Shown here: piece after piece, positions 35,401 through 45,230 of the stretch
Layout of the letters: every line of letters begins with the position of its first letter
Position numbering within the stretch: position 1 is the first letter of the stretch
NCBI GenBank assembly: GCA_037975125.1
Contig: CM075852.1
Span: 17,054,099 to 17,118,098 of the forward strand
Reading direction: 5' to 3'
Source of the DNA: Latrodectus hesperus
Lineage: Eukaryota > Arthropoda > Arachnida > Araneae > Theridiidae
Length of the DNA: 64,000 nt
The notes under the pieces: generated by a model
What the model was told of the DNA's origin: nothing
The model's input: only the letters and a program-made list of their open reading frames with translations
Databases searched by the model: none
Program-made: the position numbers and the translations under genes

Positions 35401-36759
35401 TCAGGTTGTCCAGAGAAATTATTGGATGATTTAATATATTCATGCATTTTTAGTGATGTTGAATTTGTTTTTTCCTTCTCAATTCAGGATAAAAGTATTT
35501 TTAAATTATTTTTGAATTGCTGATGAAGCTGTTTTAATTTTGATTGAATCTGAGATCAACTATCTGATAATATGTCCTCATCGCATGGCCAAAGCACAAC
35601 ATGGAGTTTAAGATAGCTGCGATCACAGTTAGTTCTATGTTTTAAATGGGAGCAAAAACTATAAGAAAATCACGAGCACTTATAGTTGAATTCGCTATAC
35701 AGTTATTTTTAAACTTAGAATGAGTTGATGTGTGACTCAGATAATCAAATGCTCATTTGTTTGATACTGCCTTGTTAGCGGTCTAACAGTTTTGAGTTCT
35801 ACGCGTGTTATTGCTCTCAGGGAAGTTTTTCTAATTTAGAATAAGCCTCTTTCGAACTTTTAAATCTGAGACACTATTCTGAGCCATTTTCGTTCATTCA
35901 TGTACTTTCGAAATTTATTCTAGTAAATTATCCACTTTCCAAAAACTTATTAATAACTCATAATTTTTTCAATAAAATTCAATTTTTTATATTCACTTAA
36001 TGTGATTCTCTGCAAAGTTGAATTTTGCTCCATTAAATTGACAGTAGTCAGTGTTATTGTAGCTTCATTTATAAGCGACTTTTTTTCTGTTGTCTCAAAA
36101 AAAAAAAAGCCCTGAGTATAATCCGCTAAAATTTATGAAAAATATATGATTTATCTGTCCTGAGCACTAACCTTTGAACAGAAAATAATTAAGAAATAAT
36201 GACACATATGTGTGTGTACAATTAAGTTCTTACTAAAAGCTTTTCTAATGAAATAAGTATTCAATATTTGTGGATATTTCTTAATAGCAATTTCTTACGT
36301 TATTTGTACACACTGTATAATTTACATTTTTTGCAATTTTAAAATTAACATGTGACGGCCTTTTACTGTCAACGACTTTATTTCGACTCTTTTTTTTCCA
36401 TTTCATAATTTTATGCTATATTGCTGCATATAATAGAATTTAATAATTTCATAAAATCTCTCAAATTTATTTTTTACCTAATTATTTTGATGTGCAAAAA
36501 CAGCAAATGAATTTAATAATCTCATCTTTTGTTACATTTTTTAATTTTTTTTATTTGGGAAAACAAAAATATCTCCCTGTGCACCAAGGAATACCACACA
36601 TGGTCCGAAGGTAAAACAAATGTACTACATAACAAATCCAAATAAATCATGAGATGAAAAAAATAATAATAAAAGAAGGCAGAGAGAAAAAAGAGAGATA
36701 AAAATGAAAAAGGAGTTATATAACAGCATGGATAAATTTTATAAAAAATTCAAAATTCT
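35401..36759. other. No supported gene
   Basis: AT-rich unassigned DNA; an A run at 36097-36109. Confidence 0.5.
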
Positions 36760-36905
36760 CTTTCTTTACTAGGTCCACCATAATCGGGGGCCACCTGTTA
36801 CTTAAGTCTTTACAAAGCTCGTTCCTTTTTCTGAAACAGATGGGCATTCAAGAGGAATGTGAGAAGGGTTGTCACTCCCAGAGTTGCACAGGGATTTATG
36901 GAAAA
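36760..36905 (-). pseudogene. Possible LINE C-terminal zinc-knuckle scrap
   Basis: The minus strand reads LCNSGSDNPSHIPLECPSVS and then EKGTSFVKT, resembling the C..C....H.l..CP pattern that closes many RNase-H-bearing LINE proteins. The match is short, and the first Cys spacing is uncertain. Confidence 0.4.
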
Positions 36906-36920
36906 TTATATCAGCAAAAA

Positions 36921-37199
36921 GAAGCCTGGTGGCTTAGTGGCAGCGTTTCACGTTCCATGACACAGGTCCGAGGTTCGATCCTCGGGCTAGGCAGGGTTGA
37001 CTCAGCCTTTCATCCCTTCAGTGGGTCGATTAACTGAGTACCAAGCATCCTTAGGAAATAAACTTTGGGGTCTTACGTTAGGCTGATCACCTAACTGGGA
37101 CATATGCTTCGCACCACAAGGCCCTCGGTCATAAAAACAGTTATGGGCACTGTGGGCCTTGGCCTACATGGGCTGTCGTGCCATGGAGTTTAGTTTAGT
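36921..37199 (+). repeat. SINE-E (tRNA-derived, (TTTAG)n tail) with target duplication
   Basis: The head 'gcctggtggcttagtggcag' has an A box (TGGCTTAGTGG) and 'gaggttcgatcctcggg' has a B box. The body includes 'ccttcagtgggtcgattaac' and 'gtgggccttggcctacatgg', and the tail is gagtttagtttagtt. Flanks 'ttatatcagcaaaaa' (36906-36920) and 'ttatatcagaaaaa' (37200-37213) are a target duplication. It is unrelated in body and tail to SINE-A/B/C/D. Confidence 0.9.
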
Positions 37200-37213
37200 T
37201 TATATCAGAAAAA

Positions 37214-37829
37214 TTTTCATAATATTTGAAAAGTGAAATTAAGAAGAAAATTTTAAGCTCTAGAACTCCCAACTTAGAAGATTATTTCAAACGTGAAACC
37301 TTTTAACTTAGGATTTATTTAATGGTTAATCTTGTACTTAAAATATGATATCGAATTTGTTTAATTCTAAAACTTATATTTAAACTACTCTAGCATTATA
37401 TGCAATTGTTTTGATTCTAAGTTATATGTTTGATGCGTTGTAAATGTGATCAATAGAGGTTCGTACCAATTCCTGTAGAACTTTATTAATTTTATTAAGA
37501 GAAAATATTTTGCTGTGTAATGTAAATGATACATTTAAACCAATTGTTTCCCAAACGAAAAAAAATTATTTATCCCCAATTATTGAAATTTTATTTCAAG
37601 CGGAAATATAATATTAGCGAGAAATATTTTGTTTCAATTCTCTTCCAGAAATGTTTATTTATTTTGTACTCATAGTAACAGTAAGTTACTTCCGGTTTTA
37701 AAAAGAAATGAAAAATTAATTTATCATTTGTTTAAATTTTATGTTAAATTGAAACACTATCTCTATTGTTGTTGGCTTATCCTCTTTAAAAATCTGACAT
37801 TTGTCAAATCAACTCCAACAAATTATTCA
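37214..37829. other. No supported gene
   Basis: AT-rich spacer; the last ~90 bases may be the 3' UTR of the following minus-strand LINE. Confidence 0.45.
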
Positions 37830-38830
37830 CAGTTGGTAAGTCAATGACTAGCAGGGTATCTGAGGACAAATTCTATAGGAATCTTCTGCACAATCCAGAA
37901 TATGTTTCGGTTTGGCTGGATGGTCACAGCATTTTTTACAAGTGGGATAATTTTTTGTACCACGTTCAAACGATAAACATTTTAGATGCCCACTTGAGAA
38001 TCTGGCCACGGCAGTCTGAGATGTTCGGTTCACATGTTATTTCCAGAAGAGTTCCAAGAGATGTTCCAAAGTACCATTGGTGTATGGGTAGAATTTGCCA
38101 GATTGAATGTAGTCTAGATTTTTCATTAGAGTAAACTTCCTTATATGTAAGTGATGAGCTAGTGGGCGTATCTTCCTCACTGCCCTCTTTGTCCCGTTGA
38201 CCTGCGATCGCACACACACACACACACACATTGCCACTAATATTTATATGGGATGGAATACATTGGAGGTGTACATCATGGTCTTGGGAGGTCATTTTCA
38301 ATTTGAGCAAACTTGATAAACTTGTTGTACCCTTTATAGAAGACCAGTCACTGAGATGTTGCTAGTGCACTGCGGGTGTCCAACAAAATCCAAGGTTCTC
38401 CAAAATCACAGTTGCTGGAAATGATAGCAACAAGTCCCACCTCCATCGCTGTCAACTCACTTCTGAAGATTGAACAAGTGTCAGGATTGCGTTGCTTTAG
38501 CTTAATTCCAGACGGATTGGTTCTAATATACACTCCACTCCCAGTACTGTCTTATGTACGATTACCATCGGTATTGATTTGCACTGCATCGCTGGGAATG
38601 CAATTAATAATATCTATTGCTAATTGTCTAAGATGATCTCTGACGTGAGTTTGCTTGTTTGCAGTAGAATTCAGATCATAGTGGACGATAACTTTTGGCA
38701 TTCCCTATAAGGGATCAAAACAAGAACTTAAAGATTGAGGCTGAACCTCGCGAGATATTAGGTTTTGAGATTCTACCAGTCCAAAAGGGTTGAATTTCTT
38801 TTAATCTTTGATTATTGTGCCAATTGTGTA
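37830..38830 (-). pseudogene. LINE ORF2 tail with RNase H domain, 5'-truncated
   Basis: Read on the minus strand: pieces LISREVQPQSLSSCFDPL and VIVHYDLNS (38780-38660) lead into an RNase H domain with INTDGN (first acidic residue, ~38580), GSGVYIRT, FRSELTAMEVGL (Glu, ~38460) and ILLDTRSAL (Asp, ~38375). VHLQCIPSHINISGN (~38265) contains the conserved His. After it the coding run is replaced by a (CA)10 repeat. The frame then continues SSSLTYKEVYS, WYFGTSLG and, in another frame, QTAVARFSSGHLKCLSFERG with YPTCKKC..PKHILDC (zinc-knuckle, 38000-37870). The RT domain itself is absent. The host family would be an I/R1-type LINE with RNase H. Frameshifts and stops make it inactive. Confidence 0.82.
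38211..38230. repeat. (CA)10 microsatellite inside the RNase H coding remnant
   Basis: It lies exactly after the IPSH..GN motif, where LINE RNase H domains normally continue with 'E.AD.lAK'. Confidence 0.95.
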
Positions 38831-39009
38831 AATACAAGGACGTTATCACTTATTTTAGTAATTATTAAAGTTCTGTTTTGGGTTTTGTTAGAAACGAGTT
38901 GAATTAAGCGAAAATTAACCATTAACCTTCTTTGTTTCAGTATCAGATCTGGAAGTAAATGTCGATTCAAATTTTTTCTAGTATATCTCGATTAAACAAG
39001 CTATTACCA

Positions 39010-39760
39010 ATAACCCATATTTTGACAAGAATTTTTGTGGAAGAATTGCTTTTTTTATAATTGAAGGAAAAAACCGAAACAAAGTGATCAAAGAGAAAAT
39101 CTAAATTGAAACGGCAGAGTACGAAAAGAAAGTTGAAATAGAAGCTGAAGAGTAGAAAAGAGAAGCTGTAGAACGGAATAGAAAAGCTGAAACAGAAGCT
39201 AATGAAGCAGAAATAAATTACATAAGCTCATATTTGAAACTCCATTGATATTGACAAATGATTCCCATAATGAAAACTGTACAACACTCTATTAAAGATC
39301 TTCAGGGGCTGATCCATATATTTATCTGTTTTAAATTTTCTTTGAACGCCAGGCACATCGCGCTCAAAAACTCAAGGATTGAGGGTTTTATATATGCTAG
39401 GTTTATTGCCATATGAAATAACACAAATAATTACAAGCAAACCAGAAGAAGGAGCACAGAATTATGACTATACAGAAATTTTATTTAAAAATTTTAAATT
39501 AACACTAGAGAAATTCAGACAACTGTTCGTTAAACAGGAAAATGATATTACCGAGATGGATTATTAACATGAACTTTATATTAATTTTTTTGAATGGATC
39601 AATGGTCTTAAAGTTGACATTTTCGACAAGCTAAGGTACCTAATCTTAAGTGACCAGATTGTTCTACTAGAATTTAAAGATTTTTATTAGATGAATGGAG
39701 TAGTTTCAACAGTGCACTTCATTTGGCGAAGAAATTGAAGTCATTAAGAATATTACACCG
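39010..39760 (+). pseudogene. Gag-like relic
   Basis: The early part is a charged, coiled-coil-like stretch (YEKKVEIEAEE, stop, KREAVERNRKAETEANEAE; 39118-39220). Next is an open run 39379-39567 with LGLLPYEITQIITSKPEEG, YDYTEILFKNFKL and LEKFRQLFVKQEND. Then comes NFFEWINGLKVDIFDKLRYL and LSDQIVLLEF (39580-39685). This matches the pattern 'LLKrFkLs.E.FRq.F..h' followed by 'wl.gL.v..fe.L..li..dQ' seen in many arachnid Gypsy-type gags (from memory). Its job would be capsid formation; several stops make it inactive. Confidence 0.7.
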
Positions 39761-39914
39761 AAATTAATTATAGTGTGAAGAATAAAACTTTTAAGCATCA
39801 AAATAAAAACTCATGACGCATATATATACATGATAACGATCACTAGAATGAAAATTTTAAAACAAAGAAGAAATTTGTTAAGGAAGGATTTATAAAGAAA
39901 AAATAAAACCACTG

Positions 39915-40265
39915 AAATGTTTTGAACGTGATTTAACTCATCATTCAAGACCGCAATATGCTGTTCTTAATTCTGTAAATAATGTAGAAGAAGAAGTAGT
40001 TAAAATAGTTCCTCAAACCGTACACAGTTGTTGGGAAGGTTAATGAGATTAATTGTGAAATTTTGAGAGATACAGTAATGGCAATCAATATGTGAGTATG
40101 ACTTACGATGAAACTGAAGAACAAGTTTGGGTACATCAATCCTTAGATTACTTACTTGTTTACCAATTGCACAAATAATGTTGGAATGGTATTTCGGAAA
40201 TGTAATTACAAAGGCTGTTATTATTGCAAAGGAACTGGATCGTAATAGCCTATCTATTTAGACAT
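39915..40265 (+). pseudogene. Gag zinc-knuckle / protease relic
   Basis: LKCFERDLTHHSRPQYAVLN (39911-39973) looks like a decayed CCHC knuckle (C retained once, H retained). Farther on EQVWVHQSLDYLLV (40108-40150) and, in another frame, LPIAQIMLEW then FGNVITKAVIIAKELD (40165-40245) match the region after the active site of the same family's protease. The catalytic DTGA triplet is not visible. Confidence 0.55.
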
Positions 40266-40589
40266 TTTACAGTTTCATTCCTAAAAGAAAATAAGAATTT
40301 GCCAGATTATACTAACCAGAAACCAGAAACGAATGAAAGAATTGTTGAAAATGAAGTAAAATAAACCAGTAGATGACCTTAAAATATTTCTAAGGAAGAA
40401 CTTGAGGATATGAAAGAATTAATAGTTTACAGAACAATAGTCTAATGTTCGATTATTTCCTCACTTAAGATCGATAAAGCAAAATTCTAAGAACAAATGA
40501 GGATTTTACATCTTTGTTTGAACTAGCTGAGAAAGCTCAGATTGGAGAAATAAACAAAGCAAATTAATTAAATAAGCTTTGACTCAAAA

Positions 40590-41140
40590 TAAAGCAGATA
40601 AATTAGGACAAGAAAGCTTTTTGTCAGTTGTTTCGAAAGTGTTCAGAAAAGTTGTTGTGAAGGATGATCTGCTCATCTGGAAATTACGAAAACAAAAATA
40701 GATTAGCCCAAAATTTTTACTGGCCAAACTGTTAATAATAATTTGAAGAATTTGTAAAATTCTGCGATTCTTGTCAAAGAGCGGGAAAAGCTAGAGAGAA
40801 AAAGAATGAAAATAGTACCGTTTAGAAAGATAAATATTGAACTTGTTTGGGTCCTTTGCTAGTCACATCTTATATGAAAAAGTATTCGTCATTGTTACGT
40901 GTCTTGCACCTAAATATCAACAGCTAATGTGATGAAGGTATACTATCTACATTAGTTGTTGATGCATTTCATCAAATGTTTAGCCTAATGGGCTTCTCTG
41001 AAGAAATATATTATGGTCAAGAAACTTTATTTATAAGTATTATAAATACAGAATTTCTTGAAAGGTTTGGAATAAAAATAATACATAGTTCAGTGTATCA
41101 TCCACAAAGTAACCCAGTGAAAGATTTCTCAGAACAATAA
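40590..41140 (+). pseudogene. Integrase relic, zinc-binding and core parts
   Basis: Pieces: SVVSKVFRKVVVKDDLLIWK (40625-40685), ISPKFYWPN, FEEFVKFCDSCQRAGKARE (40744-40798; the CC half of the HHCC zinc site), and LGPLLVTSYMKKYSSLL (core start, with the first Asp lost). Then comes VVDAFHQMFSLMGFSEEIYY (second catalytic Asp position also lost), NTEFLERFGIKIIHSSVYHP and QSNP (41046-41115). The frame then continues in +1 as RFLRTIKRLL (41123-41152), where a palindrome interrupts it. Integrase would join cDNA to the chromosome; this copy cannot. Confidence 0.8.
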
Positions 41141-41141
41141 A

Positions 41142-41500
41142 ACGATTACTTTATTGTTCTGAGAAATTCTTCTTTACTTCTTTCTGGTACAGCTGATTCA
41201 CAGTAAGCTACTTCAAGAATAGAATCAAAATTCTGTCCTATACTTCTGAATAAAATTGCCCCATTAACTGTCGAACGTTCGGTTTCTTCAATTTTAGCTC
41301 TAATTAAATTAATTTATTTAATTTCGATTCCTGTTTCATTTAATATTTTTAATTTAATTGTATTTTTTATATATACTTGAATTTTAGAAAAAAAACCGTC
41401 ATTTGACAATTTTCGATTACTCCCAATACACATAAAAGCAATGTATGGTAAATGTTACCATGTTCTATCTAAAATTAAATTAATTTCTGACTGTCAACAT
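41142..41500. other. Foreign or inverted segment inside the integrase relic
   Basis: It starts at a palindrome (18-bp perfect arms at 41124-41141 and 41150-41167) and occupies the place where the integrase core should end. On the minus strand it can be read as IRAKIEETERSTVNGAILF and CESAVPERSKEEFLRTIK, which I cannot assign. It could be an inverted retrotransposon piece or host DNA. Confidence 0.5.
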
Positions 41501-41569
41501 TTATTGAGGTTGATCTGAAAGGAGGATAAACCACAGCAACTACAACTCAGAAGTCAACAGTATTCCTTA

Positions 41570-41900
41570 AGACCTGTAGAATTAGTTAATGAAAAAATTT
41601 AAGAATACCAATTATCTAACTCTGAACATTGGTTTCAACATAAAGAAGAACATAACTCTGTTGTTGGATGTGTTTTAAATCTTATTAATTAATTGAAACG
41701 CTGTCGAAATTCAGCAGTGGACAAAAATAGAAGAGGGTCAATATGAGAGGAAAACTGGCTATGATAGAATGTTAAACGACCGAATTTAAAGAACGAAGCC
41801 AAGCTTTTGTGTCCTGCAAATATGTTAGCTGTTCAGTGGCATGGCCTAGGAGCAACTGAATCTAAGATTGTTCATGCTAACTTCTTTATTTCGTAACATA
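41570..41900 (+). pseudogene. Integrase C-terminal region relic
   Basis: SLRPVELVNEKI (41563-41600) is followed by HKEEHNSVVGCVLNLIN, LKRCRNSAVDKN (41695-41730), QYERKTGYDRML (41741-41775) and, in another frame, LLAVQWHGLGATESKIVHAN (41820-41880). This equals the '..LI.RLKRC.ElA...M' then 'v.ilAvqW.GPg.ieskis.tNY' C-terminal module of the INT-first spider-type elements (pattern recalled). Many frame changes. Confidence 0.65.
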
Positions 41901-41974
41901 AGAAATAGAACTCTCGAATTTATTATGTGAATCTATTAAAGTTCTATTAGAATCGATTCTAATGTTAATCTTGT

Positions 41975-42480
41975 TGATCTAGACGAGATGAAAGATATTC
42001 CATATTTAGAAATAGATTTTCCTTTTATTGAAAATAATAAATTTTAATGGTTTTGAATTGATTCAAGAGAGTAATTTTGAAGAAAGATGAAGAGTAAAGA
42101 ACAAGTTCTAATTTTAAGCGAATTGCTATTTAATTATGACATTTTCTATAAATGAACCTGCATTAAGAAATATTGAGAAGCATGTTCTTAAACTAATCTC
42201 AAATAAACGGATACATGCTAAACCATACAGAAATGCCATCCTAACAGAATGATATTTCAAAAACTTAAATAAAAAAAGGAGTTAGCTAATAAAAATATTG
42301 AACCAGAAATGCTAGATTACACTTCTATCAAATCAAAAGCCCCTGGAAGAAAACCGAGACCTTATATTGATTACGGAAAACTGAATGAAATCGCAAAAAT
42401 AGAATTCCCTAGTATTAAGGAAAGAATTGAAATTGTTTCAAGCGCTAAAACATTTACTTATACTGTCATATGTTTTACTA
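41975..42480 (+). pseudogene. Linker and N-terminal part of Gypsy-type reverse transcriptase
   Basis: The linker VDLDEMKDIPYLEIDFPFIE (41971-42030) is followed by HVLKLISNKRIHAKPYRNA (42181-42240) and LDYTS..APGRKPRPYIDYG with KLNEIAKIEFPSIKERIEIV (42309-42440). This is the RT entrance region (usual 'SPmilV.kPg..pRpCiDYRkLN..t....fPlPnieerve'). Sequence identity stops after SSAKTFTYTVI, before the catalytic YVDD-type motif, so the RT is truncated at about 42480. Confidence 0.75.
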
Positions 42481-42500
42481 GACACTTATCATTTTTTTAA

Positions 42501-43009
42501 TATTTAAATATAGCAAACATTTTTGGCATTATTTTATGTAATTAAGTTAATTTTTAAGAATGTCAGTAAATACGTTATAATTGTTTGAAATTAAGCCATG
42601 TGATTGGTTATTGTAAGACTTAATCATGTAGAAATTAAAATAAGCGTTCTCGTAACTTATTGCAACTTCATAACTTTGCTATCGACATTCTATGTTTTTA
42701 TTACCAAAATATAAACAAACAATTACTGTTGCCATTCATAACTTATATGTGCTTATATTCGATCATCCTGATATTTCAATTGACCTCAATTGAACTGAAC
42801 TTAAAATAAATACATTGCAATAAAATTTACTGGGTAGTTAATATGAAATAAGGTAAAATTCATTCAACTTATGGAAACTATAATGGAGTAGTGATCGCAT
42901 AATTCGTTTAGTCGCTCTTTTCGTGTTGTTCACCAAAATCTTCCTATAAATGATCATATCACCTTCATCTCAATTTTACATAGTTTTATAATCTTTTAAT
43001 TGACTAGTA
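42501..43009. other. No supported gene
   Basis: AT-rich unassigned DNA. Confidence 0.5.
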
Positions 43010-43384
43010 AGAGCCGTTGTAGCTAGACACCACCACTGCTAGCCTGTAACAGGGAGATTCTATATGTATCATTAGGAAGTACTTTGCGATATATGTGCTC
43101 GTTAAATCTGTGGAATTGAAAGTCCTGTGGTCGGTCGTTGAGCAGTTACCACAGGTGCAATGGTCTTGAGAAATTTACTCCCCCTTCAGATCAATGCCAA
43201 AATTGAGGGAGTAGATCCTCTGGTGCTGCCATCTATCAGAGGATTTAATGAGCAAAAGTCGTACTTTCACCTTCATGATACTCTGATTAAAACGAAAGAC
43301 GCTCCCAATTGACTTAAATTCGCATAGCCAAGACATAGCGAGCTTGGCTTGTCCAAGTGTCATTAGTAACCACAACAACAACAG
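43010..43384 (+). repeat. SINE-C, plus orientation, decayed head
   Basis: From about 43093 it matches the other SINE-C copies: 'gctcgttaaatctgtggaat', 'gtcctgtggtcggtcgttga', 'ttcagatcaatgccaaaatt', 'cctctggtgctgccatctat'. The shared tail follows ('gagcaaaagtcgtactttca' to 'acaacaacaacag'). The tRNA-like head (43010-43085) is strongly diverged and its B box is not readable. Confidence 0.85.
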
Positions 43385-43394
43385 AAAGCACTTT

Positions 43395-43930
43395 TGTTAT
43401 AACCACTGATCCTCGACAGCGTGTTTGGGTTATAGTCGGTGTGCGTCTTTTGCCGGTGTTTGTCTTCTAACTACAATGATTTCTCCTTTATCAAATGATA
43501 GTGTTGCAAATTTTCCTTTTGTTGTAGTATACTTTCATTTTCTCCAGTTCTTTTCTAATTTTTTCTCTTATCTTCGCCTTGCAACTTTTCTGGGTCTCAT
43601 TTTGAACTTCACTTCCTTCATCAGCAAATAATCTCAAAATACCATCCTTAAATCTTAGTCTATATCCATGAAGAATTTCAAAAGGTGTTTTCCAAGAGTT
43701 TTGTTTACAGTGTTGTTGAAGTTTCTTTCCACTTCCTTAATCTTACCATCCCAATCCTTTTGATTGGCATTTTCGATCGACGTCGCAATGTGTGATGAAC
43801 AATATCTTTCTATTTATTCTCTCAACCCTTCCAATCAACAAGCAAAGTTTTTGGAAGGACTGTCCATCATGATAAGATCAACTGTACTTTTCTTTAATTC
43901 CATTGCTTGTAGAATTTAAAGGTTAACTTG
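43395..43930 (-). pseudogene. Ty3/Gypsy integrase C-terminal part (second family)
   Basis: On the minus strand: GRVERINRKI (~43825), then KEVERNFNNTVNKT-like codons, and WKTPFEILHGYRLRFKDGIL with RLFADEGSEVQNETQK (43710-43600). ARIREKIRKELEKMKVYYNK follows with RK (43585-43520). These fit the end of the integrase core and the adjoining C-terminal helix region of a conventional Gypsy Pol, distinct from the relic at 39010-42500. The rest of Pol is missing. Gag pieces of what may be the same element are found at 44335-45230 on the same strand, with a Tc1 fragment between them. Confidence 0.75.
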
Positions 43931-43975
43931 TTTTGTTTTTCTTCAGTTATATGAAATTGCTAAATGGTTATTCTA

Positions 43976-44300
43976 AAAGATAATCCACAGTCTCGGGTAG
44001 GCCACTATCCTTCCTCTATCGAACTTGCATACTTCATCCAAAAAGATTGCTGTTTTCTATGAGACAAAATTGATCATTTTTTGTAAAAACCACAAGGAAA
44101 ACATAATTGCCGAACTAGAAATCGTCGAAATCACCAAGCCTTAAATAGCGTTTTGAAGTGGTGCCACAGGCAACGCGTGATGTGCATCTGCACTGAAATT
44201 TTAATCATTTGCATATCTCACCTTGCGCTTATGCATGTTGTAAATTTCATGTTATTTGCATGCTTCCTTCATGGTGTTGCATTTACGGGTTGTTCATATA
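43976..44300 (-). mobile_element. Terminal fragment of the Tc1-like family (5' end)
   Basis: It corresponds to 30370-30660 of the Tc1-like element: shared words include 'cctaccg..cactatccttcctct', 'tgatgtg' then 'cctctgcact' forms, 'tttgcatatctcacct' and 'gtgttgcatttacgg' at its right end. It holds the inverted-repeat side and only the first ~25 codons of the transposase. It lies between two Gypsy pieces and is therefore probably nested. Confidence 0.8.
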
Positions 44301-44334
44301 AATCTTTTTTTTTTCGAATTAACATTGACTAGTA

Positions 44335-45230
44335 GTGTAATATCATTTTCACCAGGATTAAACTCTTGAATTAAATGACGAAACTCTAATCTTGATTTTA
44401 TTTGCATACCATTAACGTTTTGATTGGTGACCGAATTAGCTAAATTACTTTCTAAATCAATCTATAAATTTTGGGATTCAATACGTGATATTGGTAATTT
44501 AAATTCTTTGTCAATTTTCCTTACCTTAATTTCTTTTTGGCACCTTCATCATCATCATTCATGGCGCGCCAGCCCAGGTTGGGCCAAGGCCTTCTGAACA
44601 AGTTTCTTCCAGCCACCTCTACTGGCAGCCAAACTCCTCCAATTTTTTGTTCCAAGGACCCTACAGTCTTCTTCGACTGCATCCACCCATCTCAGCTTTG
44701 GTCTTCCTCTTCTTCTTACGCTGATGGGTTTTGAAAAAAAAATCTCCCTTAGTGTTTTATTGTCCTTCATTCTAATAACATGTCCAACCCATTTGAGACG
44801 GCTTACTTTAATGTGATGTATAACGTCTGACTCCTTGTACATTCGATAGATTTCTGTATTGCATCTTCTGCGCCAGACACCGTTTTCCTTTGTACCTCCA
44901 AAGATACTTCTTAAAATCCGGCGTATAAATAGGCCCAACAGCCTCTCCTCTCTTACAGTCAAAGTCCATGTTTCCGAGGCATTCTTTTTGGCACCTACGT
45001 TCTTCAATATCTTCTTAGTGTCTGCGTTCCTCAATTTCCTCTTGCCGTCTGCGTCCTGTAATTTCTTTTTTCCTTTCTTTTACTAAGAATAGTTTTCTAG
45101 CACAGTTTTCATCATGCTCTTTTCTCACCAAAATTATCTTCTTTAAATCGCTTAATTTATGTTCATCATTAACATCTTTCTCTAATTCTTTCGCCAGTGT
45201 TTTAAAATCGCATTTTCTTATACATATTAG
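44335..45230 (-). pseudogene. Gypsy gag relic interrupted by a LINE insertion
   Basis: Minus strand, upstream part (45200-44997): CDFKTLAKELEKDVNDEHKL, SDLKKIILVRKEHDENCARK and RRRQEEIEERRH, a charged N-terminal gag pattern. Downstream part (44530-44340): IKVRKIDKEFKLPISRIES, LESNLANSVTNQNVNG and SRLEFRHLIQEFNPGENDIT, a gag core pattern. The two are separated by the LINE insertion at 44546-44981. One stop lies in each part. Family assignment is by pattern only. Confidence 0.6.
44546..44981 (-). mobile_element. 5'-truncated LINE (436 bp) with 15-bp target duplication
   Basis: The 15-mer ttctttttggcacct occurs directly at both borders (44531-44545 and 44982-44996). The minus strand encodes the LINE ORF2 tail: ETWTLTVREERLLGLFIRR, ILRSIFGGTKENGVWRRRCN, VSRLKWVGHVIRMKDNKT, RRRGRPKLRWVDAVEEDCRV, NWRSLAASRGGWKKLVQKAL and AQPGLARHE, then a stop and a short (ATG)n tail (gatgatgatga). 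The frame is open throughout (44555-45034 including flanking bases). Only the part after the RT core is present, as expected of 5'-truncated target-primed integration. Confidence 0.92.

Larger units (their letters stand above)
39010..42500 (+). mobile_element. Ty3/Gypsy-type retrotransposon relic with INT before RT (Gmr1-like order)
   Basis: Fragments in plus orientation appear in this order: gag (39010-39760), zinc-knuckle/protease (39915-40265), integrase zinc-binding and core (40590-41140), an unrelated-looking segment with a palindromic joint (41142-41500), integrase C-terminal region (41570-41900), a linker, and the start of RT (42100-42480). LTRs, RNase H and most of RT are not seen. 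Every part is full of stops. The usual Gypsy order is PR-RT-RH-INT, whereas the Gmr1 group has INT upstream of RT. The continuous linker between INT and RT here argues for the latter rather than two unrelated pieces. Confidence 0.78.

Noticed and set aside
36921..36995. tRNA gene candidates (also at 15421, 48674, 49870-49945, 50540-50624, 62890-62977, 63808)
   Set aside because: They have A and B boxes, but all are heads of SINEs with bodies, tails and target duplications, and their stems are imperfect.
43395..45230. One continuous Gypsy element from gag to integrase on the minus strand
   Set aside because: Gag and integrase pieces may belong together, but protease, RT and RNase H are absent and a Tc1 fragment lies between them, so they are listed as separate relics.
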